Shown piece by piece: positions 57,621 through 64,000 of a stretch of 64,000 bases of DNA. This DNA comes from Telopea speciosissima. Lineage: Eukaryota > Streptophyta > Magnoliopsida > Proteales > Proteaceae. The position numbers were made by a program, and so were the translations under genes. The DNA is taken from positions 65,930,755 to 65,994,754 of the forward strand of contig NC_057922.1 in NCBI RefSeq assembly GCF_018873765.1, read 5' to 3'. The number at the start of each line of letters is the position of its first letter. Positions within the stretch are counted from its first letter, which is position 1. The notes under the pieces are model-generated. The model did not search any database and was not told where the DNA came from. It saw nothing but the letters and a program-made list of their open reading frames with translations.

Positions 57621-58061
57621 TTTTAATACAATTTTGGGTTAAATCCCTTCAATGACACTCAAAAGAGAATGAAATAACAAAAGTAATTCACTAATATCAT
57701 AAAGAATTGGTTATACTACCAAAAAAACAAGGATGGAATGGGGTTTTACACTTGGTTGGGTTTTCCATTTGAACTAATCAAGTGAAAAATAAAAAATGAC
57801 CTAAAGTATATTTTAAATTTTTATAAAAATAAAAAAAAAAACCAAGAAGAGTGATGACGTTAGTGATAGAAAAAAACTGAATGGCCATCCGGCGCCCCCC
57901 AAACAAAAAAAAATTGATCGGGCGTAGGTAAACGTCAGTAATCCCGGCGATTCAAAAAAACTCGCCAAAATACTAACTCACTCCGAGTCAACTCAAAGTG
58001 TAGGACTGTACGCTTCTACAGTCACTATTATATGGGAGATTGGATTGGAACTTTGGAAGAA
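57621..58061. other. 3' flank of ERF gene
   Basis: AT-rich, with A-runs and a C-run at 57893-57900. Nothing recognised; includes the presumed 3' UTR. Confidence 0.4.
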
Positions 58062-58715
58062 TCAGAAGTTCCAGAGATATGAAGGATGAGAATGGACTCC
58101 AGAGCCATTGTCCACTCCATCGTCGTCAACTACATCAAAAGTTGCAGTTGCAGTAGCAGAAGTGGTAGTAAAATTTGGTTGCGGCGGCGGAAAGTACTGG
58201 GTAGAGTAATCTGGAATCTCAGAAAACCCTCCGAAATCGGACATTCCTTCGCCATGTCCCAACGACGGAAACAAATCGAAGCACGACCAGTCGATGGAAA
58301 CATCGCTCCCCGCCGCTGCTGCCCCATCGGAGGTCGACGACGGAGATGCATAATCAGACGTGGGTAAGTAATGAGGAGGATCTCGATCTTGCGGCTGTGA
58401 TTGTGTCTCATTTGCAAACCTTGCGGCAGCAGCTCGAATTTGAGTGTGTGAGAGGGACTCAGCACAGGGAATCTGAGGAGGGCTGTGGGGGAAATTGAAA
58501 TTGGCGTTGCGACCGCGCAAGCAGAATAGAGCAGCATCGAATGCCCTTGCTGCTTTCTCTGGGGTTTCGTAAGAGCCTAGCCATATCCTTTCCCTGCTGT
58601 TTGGTAGTCTGATTTCTGATACCCATTTCCCCCATTTCCTCTTTCTTACTCCCTTGTACCTAGTAGAGTCGCTTCTCTCTGCTGCTTCATTCTCAGTAGC
58701 AGAAGGTTTCACCAT
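58062..58715 (-). CDS. AP2/ERF transcription factor, ERF017-like (DREB-type subgroup)
   Basis: Single-exon gene of 217 codons, intact. One AP2 DNA-binding domain at residues 19-77: [51 protein letters not shown]. Residue 14 of the domain is valine and residue 19 is leucine, as in the ERF017/018/019 subgroup. A following motif ([14 protein letters not shown]) and the C-terminal LWNF tetrapeptide are also characteristic of that subgroup. The acidic, aromatic-rich middle ([12 protein letters not shown]) may be an activation domain. Nuclear; family members act in stress and developmental responses. A wholly open frame and consistent GC-rich codons argue that it is functional. Confidence 0.93.
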   Translation of the reverse strand: MVKPSATENEAAERSDSTRYKGVRKRKWGKWVSEIRLPNSRERIWLGSYETPEKAARAFDAALFCLRGRNANFNFPHSPPQIPCAESLSHTQIRAAAARFANETQSQPQDRDPPHYLPTSDYASPSSTSDGAAAAGSDVSIDWSCFDLFPSLGHGEGMSDFGGFSEIPDYSTQYFPPPQPNFTTTSATATATFDVVDDDGVDNGSGVHSHPSYLWNF

Positions 58716-59100
58716 CGATCTACTGCAACTGCTAGTACTACTATAGAGTCTGAGAGGTTCTTCGAGTTGTGTAGAATCGAACCGAATCCAATCAGATTGA
58801 ATCTACGTTCGATTTCGTCGAGGGAGGAAGGGGAAGAAGCTGTGTCAGCTTGTTGCGTTGGTGGGGGAGGAATGGAATGACGGCTCTGTATATAAATGTT
58901 GGGATCGATGGATCATGGTCCGTGGATGCGGAGGAAGTGTTCGAGAAAGAGAGGGAGAGAGAGAGAGAGAGAAAAGAAGAAGTCCAAGGCGTGTAAGACT
59001 AAGGGACACGTGGCAGCCGTATGTAGCGAGAGAACGTGGATACGCGGTAATGTAGATGAAATATAGAAAGCACGTTGATCTTTCTTTTATGCATCGATTC
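58716..59100 (-). promoter_or_regulatory. ERF gene leader and promoter
   Basis: A TTTATATAC element on the minus strand (58887-58895) may be the TATA box, giving a leader of about 140 nt. A (GA)n tract lies at 58947-58972, and CACGTG-like ACACGTGG at 59007. Confidence 0.4.
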
Positions 59101-59282
59101 CTCACGTGTCTCTAATTTTTTTATCCACGTAAGGAATCCTTAATAATTGATTAATGCTAAATTCTTACTATTTTTTCGTGTTAATGAATTTTTTTTTTTA
59201 ATTTTAAATATAACAAAAAGCTGACACTGATTGATCAAAAAGAAAATTTGTTAAATTCTCACTAGTAAATAAATAATTTCTT

Positions 59283-59424
59283 GTGGTCATGTGCCTCAAG
59301 TTCACTAGGGCTTAGAAGATCCCGATTCGTACATGGCACGGGGTCATCTATTAGTCTAGGGGGGATTTAATCGGCCTAAAATCGAATATCCCTCCTGTCT
59401 CTTAAAAAAAAATAAATAAATAAT
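59283..59424 (+). repeat. SINE-like sequence, copy 2
   Basis: Related to 22655-22798 (CCCGATTCGT, GGGGATTTAATCGGCC, CCTCCT then A-rich tail with AAATAAATAAATAA). Confidence 0.45.
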
Positions 59425-59876
59425 ACCCTATAAAGTTAACCTATGGACTTTATTAGTAGCCCTCAAAGCTGAAGACATATAATTGACATCCTTAATATAA
59501 AATCAAAACATCATTAGTAACATCAAATTAGAAATTTATAACTATACCCAAAAAAAATTATAAATTAATAACAAAAGTCAAAAAAACTCCTATCGCCAGT
59601 CTTTCTGATTCTCATAACTAATCTATCTAGCAATATCTGCATTCCCCATCCATAACTCGCTGAATCCTTTGGCCATCTCATGCTACAGGCCTTGCAAGGT
59701 GCTCCTAGCTAGCCTTTGGTGCTAGCATATGACCTGTAATACCAAAATTCATAACAACTGACATGTAACATTAAAAAGGACAACAGTAGTCAACCCAGTT
59801 GTAGGCAAGTCACAATAGTCAAAACCATCACATATCAAGTTAGGCTAGTCCTTACACGGTAGGTTTAGGTAGTCAC
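59425..59876. other. Intergenic, nothing recognised
   Basis: AT-rich; no ORF of note. Confidence 0.4.
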
Positions 59877-59879
59877 TAA

Positions 59880-61091
59880 GAGCCCGTTTAGTAATTAGGG
59901 AATCCCTTTTTTTTTTCCCCCCCCCGGTCTATATTCAATTTGGGAACAAAGAACTCGAATAAATTGTTTGGTAACTTGAAACCTCATTTTTGTGCCTAAG
60001 GAACGAACCGGGTCAAAATTGCTCTTAAGTTCACTTTTACGAAACATGGTAACCCATGTTTATCACTCGAGGGATCATTTTAGGGCAACAATTCTACTTT
60101 TTGGGTCCGTGAAAATCCGATGTTTTTCACCCCTTTAAAGCTTTACACACCATTGAAGCACATCGTCGCTGCAACTACTCCACTCTTCTCATCCCATGTG
60201 TGTGGTCCATTGAAGCAAAGGAGGAGAAGCAACTACTCTGCTTGTCTCATCGCCTGTGCAAACTCCATTGAAGTACATGGCCGCTGCAACTACTCTACTC
60301 GTCTACTTCACACATCGTGCAAGAACCCTCTCCGTCGTTGCCATTCTTTTCCTTCTTCCCTAGGCAAGTGAGTCGAGAAATCGTTGTGGAAACCAGGTAC
60401 GTACACTCACCGCTTTCTACTTCCTCCATTTGGGTTTAGGATTTAGGGTTCTCTCTCAGTACATGGAAGTCGTGAGATCTTCTGATTTAATGGGGTTTTT
60501 TTTAAAAAAATTTGTTCTCTTGGGATCTCTTGTTTGTTTCAATTCACTATAAGTAACAACATTAGGTGAGACGCCTGTGTCATTCATTTCTATGATGAGG
60601 TTCATGTTAACACTTTTTTATATAACATTGATTTTTTTTTCTCAATCTTGCTTCAATTCATTACTTTTCATATGTTTTGTATATGTTTTCTATGTTGTTT
60701 TGGTTTTTTTTTTTTTTTTTCTATGTGATTAGTAATTAAGTAGTATTGTTAGATTCTAATCAAGTCACAAATGTCAAATTTTCCAGTTGATATAAAATTT
60801 TAATTTTTGTTATGGGGTCAAATGGCTATTGATGAAAATGGTACAAATCTTATAGCCACTAATATGTATAATGGCTTTTACGTAAATATTGGCAATATTA
60901 TTAAATTTCTATTCCAGGCCATGTTTTACCAAACACCAATTGGTTAAGGAATGAATTCGAGAGCACTTCCAGCACGGGTTTATCAAACATCTAACAGTAG
61001 GTGACGAATAATCTTTCCATGGAGAAACAACAAAAGATCATTCTGTCAAAAAATAATGTTTGCAGAACAAAATCGTTATCAAACGGGGCTC
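59880..61091. mobile_element. PIF/Harbinger-like non-autonomous element, TSD TAA
   Basis: Ends GAGCCCGTTTAGTAA (left) and GAGCCCCGTTTGATAAC (right, reverse complement); flanked by TAA (59877-59879, 61092-61094), as PIF/Harbinger elements are (TWA). 1212 bp, no transposase domain. Contains a GC-richer block with three ~56-bp units (60140-60310) and a splice-donor-like CAG/GTACGT at 60396, as if carrying a first exon. Confidence 0.75.
60140..60310 (+). repeat. Three ~56-bp tandem units inside the PIF/Harbinger-like element
   Basis: Each unit has CCATTGAAG..., then GCTGCAACTACTC or GAAGCAACTACTC, then CTTGTCTC/CTCGTCTAC. They translate to an 83-codon ORF (60120-60371) with no known domain. Confidence 0.65.
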
Positions 61092-61179
61092 TAAGAGATT
61101 TATACCCAAGAGGGTAACTAGGAGATTCCACACTTAAGGGAAGAGCTGCATAATTTAAATCTCTCACCCATTAATTAAT

Positions 61180-61800
61180 CATTTGAATAACTTGAGGAAG
61201 AGGAAATTTAGAGCACTGAAACACATTTGTCTAGGAAAAAAAAAAGTTTTCATACATGGTAATAGCCACCACCATAAGGAAATGCATACGATTACGATAA
61301 GCCAAGGGTTTATCACAAGAGATTGATTCAAGTAAGTCAAGCAACAATAAGGAGCCAAAGAACTGTGTGTGTAAAACCATTGGTCCAACAAACCAAACTC
61401 GCTTAGTAGCACCACACGGCAAAAAGAGATGCCAACTCGACTCTAAAGAACGGTTACACAAGGGACATTAACCATCCAAAGAGAGAAAATTAACCACGTA
61501 ACCTGCCCCCCACCGCTACCCTGTCGCTCAACACCTTCCATAAGAAAACTTTAAATCTAGGAAGAAAGCGAAATCTCCATATGAGTTTCCACACCCTCTA
61601 TAAGAACTTAACAACCCATTTATTCTTCACATCATTCATTCTTAAGAAGAAAACTAGAGACACCCCCATTAGATAGGGGATAGAACCATCAAACTTGGTT
61701 TGAAGGCACTATAAGAACTCAAAAATGGCCTCAACTATGGGATGAGGGAAGATAGATATAACTAATTCTCTATTCCATTGCCCTCCCCTTAATAAAGCTC
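61180..61800 (-). mobile_element. LINE zf-RVT remnant, minus strand
   Basis: Minus strand reads CPLCNRSLESSWHLFLPCG near 61465-61410, the C-x2-C...H-x4-C zinc-binding pattern of zf-RVT. It is preceded by FHMEISLSSRFKVFLWKVL (about 61590-61530) and followed by a hydrophobic linker. Multiple stops; only this domain remains. Confidence 0.65.
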
Positions 61801-61804
61801 TTGC

Positions 61805-62190
61805 CAATTCTAACACTACTCAATCCCCTTGGAACCTGAAACCCCAGTAAGGATGACACACCTAAAAATGTATTTTCTTATTTTTAGGGATTCTTCTAGA
61901 TTTTTTCTAGGCTTGTTTTAGACCTAGGGCCATTTGGTAATTTTACCATATTTTATTATACACGAACTTCAATGCATAATGAAGTGAGAAGTTATAACCT
62001 TCTTTTGATTGACCCTTATTTTTTTTTCCAAAAATTATTTATTTATTTTTTGGTAGAATAAAAAATTATTTAATGTTAGAGTAAGAAAGATTTTTCAAAC
62101 TAATTTGAAAGTTATTTTTCATTATAAGAATATTAGATGGTGCACAATTTTTCGAGTAGTCATGTGAAATGATAGAATTATACCTCACTG
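61805..62190. other. Intergenic, nothing recognised
   Basis: AT-rich, no ORF of note. Confidence 0.4.
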
Positions 62191-62194
62191 AAAA

Positions 62195-62373
62195 AATAAG
62201 GGAGAGGGATAGATACACCGCCTGTATGCAGTAAGCTAATGGGCGGCATCAGTAGGGGTGTGAGACGGACATTATACAGGAAGAGCATGGAGGTCATTTC
62301 AAGGGGGGGGAGGGGAAATAGAGAAAAAGTGTGCTAGCTTATAGTACACAAGCGGTGTGCTAGCATTATCCCA
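62195..62373. mobile_element. Small inverted-repeat element (MITE), ACACCGC ends
   Basis: Left GGGATAGATACACCGCCTGT; right, reverse complement, GGGATAATGCTAGCACACCG. Both continue TGTRYR..TAAGCTA. About 180 bp, non-coding, with a G-run at 62304-62311. No target duplication assigned. Confidence 0.5.
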
Positions 62374-62459
62374 AAAAAAAACATATATGTTGTACTAAAA
62401 AGGAGAAAAGCGAGAAAACAAATATTAAGGACTTAAGGCTATGACTTTATTATAATAAT

Positions 62460-64000
62460 TATAAGAGTAAATTACTCCCCCTTCCCCTCGATTATGCTCT
62501 AATGACAAACCCCTCCCCTGGGTATTGAGTAATAACTCTCCCCTCCCCGGCATTAACAAGATTCTATCAACCGTACCCATTCCGTTAGAAATGACTGTTA
62601 AGTGATGGGAAAAGACTATATTACCCTTTCACAGTTTGTCTTAAAATATTCTAACTTCTCTCTCCTTGCTCTATCGTCTCCAACCTTCAGCCAAGAGAGA
62701 GTGAAGATGAGGAGCTGAAACAGCCCCTGTTCCTTCTTCTTGAATATCATATGCCCTTCCTCCTTCCTCCTCTAAATCTTAAATATCATAAACCCACCAA
62801 CCCCAATCAAGATCACAACCGAAGCAACCAACAGAGCTAGTCCTCACCTTCCCCAAATCGTTTCCCCAAAACCTGCAAATCCAAAACGAAATACTTCCAA
62901 AATTAAATAAAAAAAAGAAGAGATAAAGTGAACAAATTTTGATGGAATCAGCTACCTCTTAGAGAACTTGTGTCGTGAGGCTATTTCCATGTTCTTTGAT
63001 GGATTCAAAGAAGAATCATCCCACTCAACTTCAAGCATTTGCGCACCATAAGCCGCTTCAAACGAATCAAACCCCATTGTTGAAAATCATCCACAATAGC
63101 TGAAAACCCAAGAAGGTTTTCATCAGATAGAGGCAAAGTGTTCAGAATGTAAAGGAAAAACTCTTGTAAGGGAAGCAGAGACATTAACCAAAAAATAAAA
63201 CCACATTCATAAACAGAGTACTGACCCAGTCTGGCTGTTGAAAACATGAACAAGAGCACCCAAACCCGGGAGTCCACTAGACAGATGGGTTCTGAGACAA
63301 TCTCAATTAGACTCAAAATCCCATCTGTCCGATTGCACAGCAGCAACTCAGATCCCAGTGGAGATGAAAGAACCAGAGGGAAAAATGACAAAAAAATTTG
63401 CAATTTTTTGAGATTCAAAAGGAGGGAATCATGGCTTTAACCTCTATCAACATAGGAATCCCAAGTCAAAACATGCAAGAGGTTATTGAATCCAAATTCC
63501 TCTTCACCTAATTGGGTTTGAAATCCTAAGAAGGGAAGAAATTACCCAAAAATAGGAGGAATGAGCAGTGATTGTGGTTATGAGAAGGGTTCAATGAGGA
63601 TTTGGGAGAAATCCTGAATCGCAAGTCCCAAAGCCACTGAGTTTTGAATCGCTTATGCTCTCACTATTTCGTTCTCTTTTTTCTTCAAACGAAGAAGAAA
63701 CCTGCTGTCTGAAAACCCTTTTTATTTTTTGGGCAAAGTCTGAAAACCTTTCTTGCTTTTGAAAACCAGAGAAACCGATCTCAAACCCCTTTGTATCCAT
63801 CTCTCATTCTTTCTCTCCCTCCCTCTCTCTGTGTTTTTTGGAAGAAAACTGAACAAAGACGATTGAAGAAGAATCGAGAAATGGGGAAGAAGATGATGGT
63901 GATGTGAGCCTGTCCTCTCACTCAGGGGTATTATTATAATATCACAAATATAAGGATAGTTTGGGGTTTAAATAAATGTATTTAGGATGATGTCATCACT
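62460..64000. other. Unidentified, repeat-like tract to window end
   Basis: Begins with C-rich CCCCTCCCCTG and CTCCCCTCCCC phrases (62475-62550). Minus-strand ORFs at 63005-63418 (137 codons, hydrophobic) and 63591-63800 (69 codons) have no recognised domain. It could be a gene's 5' side or a large element continuing past the window. Confidence 0.3.

Noticed and set aside
1..64000. CRISPR arrays, tRNA or rRNA genes, bacterial operons
   Set aside because: No regular spacer-repeat arrays, cloverleaf sequences or Shine-Dalgarno-linked ORFs were seen; the window is plant nuclear DNA.

Overview
The window is nuclear DNA of a flowering plant. It holds plant transcription factors and a chloroplast regulator split by GT-AG introns. 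Between them lie Ty1/copia, LINE, hAT, CACTA and PIF/Harbinger remnants plus one endogenous pararetrovirus. No bacterial, organellar, tRNA, rRNA or CRISPR signal was seen. The lineage cannot be fixed from sequence alone; the repeat mix suggests, weakly, an early-diverging eudicot or a magnoliid.

Layout. 1-2248: right part of a dead hAT element (BED zinc finger/DUF659-type transposase, minus strand). 2604-9660: decayed copia element on the plus strand, broken by at least three insertions, one holding a smaller element. 9801-11091: a possible short exon and the last exon of a UBP1-like RNA-binding protein gene. 11624-11958: non-autonomous hAT-like element. 13723-19116: remnant of another copia element whose middle is replaced by a Caulimoviridae-like endogenous viral segment (about 14577-17640). 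19624-20388: FLZ zinc-finger gene (minus). 20.8-25.9 kb: intergenic, SINE-like and hAT-like debris. 25.9-27.2 kb: LINE of RTE type. 29989-30889: CACTA-type element. 31216-36079: minus-strand copia element with both LTRs and a primer-binding site, invaded by a LINE that itself received another LINE. 36932-40066: FLU gene (minus), with a copia fragment in an intron. 42163-47632: structurally complete copia element with 5-bp target duplication. 48930-51402: minus-strand gene of unknown function whose predicted protein ends in SKL, a peroxisomal import signal. 52.3-55.0 kb: two LINE remnants tail to tail. 55.4-57.6 kb: cluster of small inverted-repeat elements. 58062-58715: intact ERF017-like AP2/ERF gene (minus). 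59880-61091: PIF/Harbinger-like element. 61.2-64 kb: LINE remnant, a small MITE and an unidentified repeat-like tract.

The host genes (UBP1-like, FLZ, FLU, the SKL protein, ERF) are independent plant loci, not an operon. FLU restrains tetrapyrrole synthesis in plastids, FLZ proteins are SnRK1 adaptors, and ERF017-type proteins are nuclear transcription factors.

The strongest unexplained pattern is a group of small elements with similar ends (consensus about CATGGTTTCAAA). Several have 8-bp target duplications. Each carries its own degenerate short-repeat 'palette' (CGAAAT, GATA/ATCGG, GATTGATC, AGGCG or GGCCCG types). The dead hAT element at the left edge has the same kind of end and is the natural candidate for a related autonomous form.
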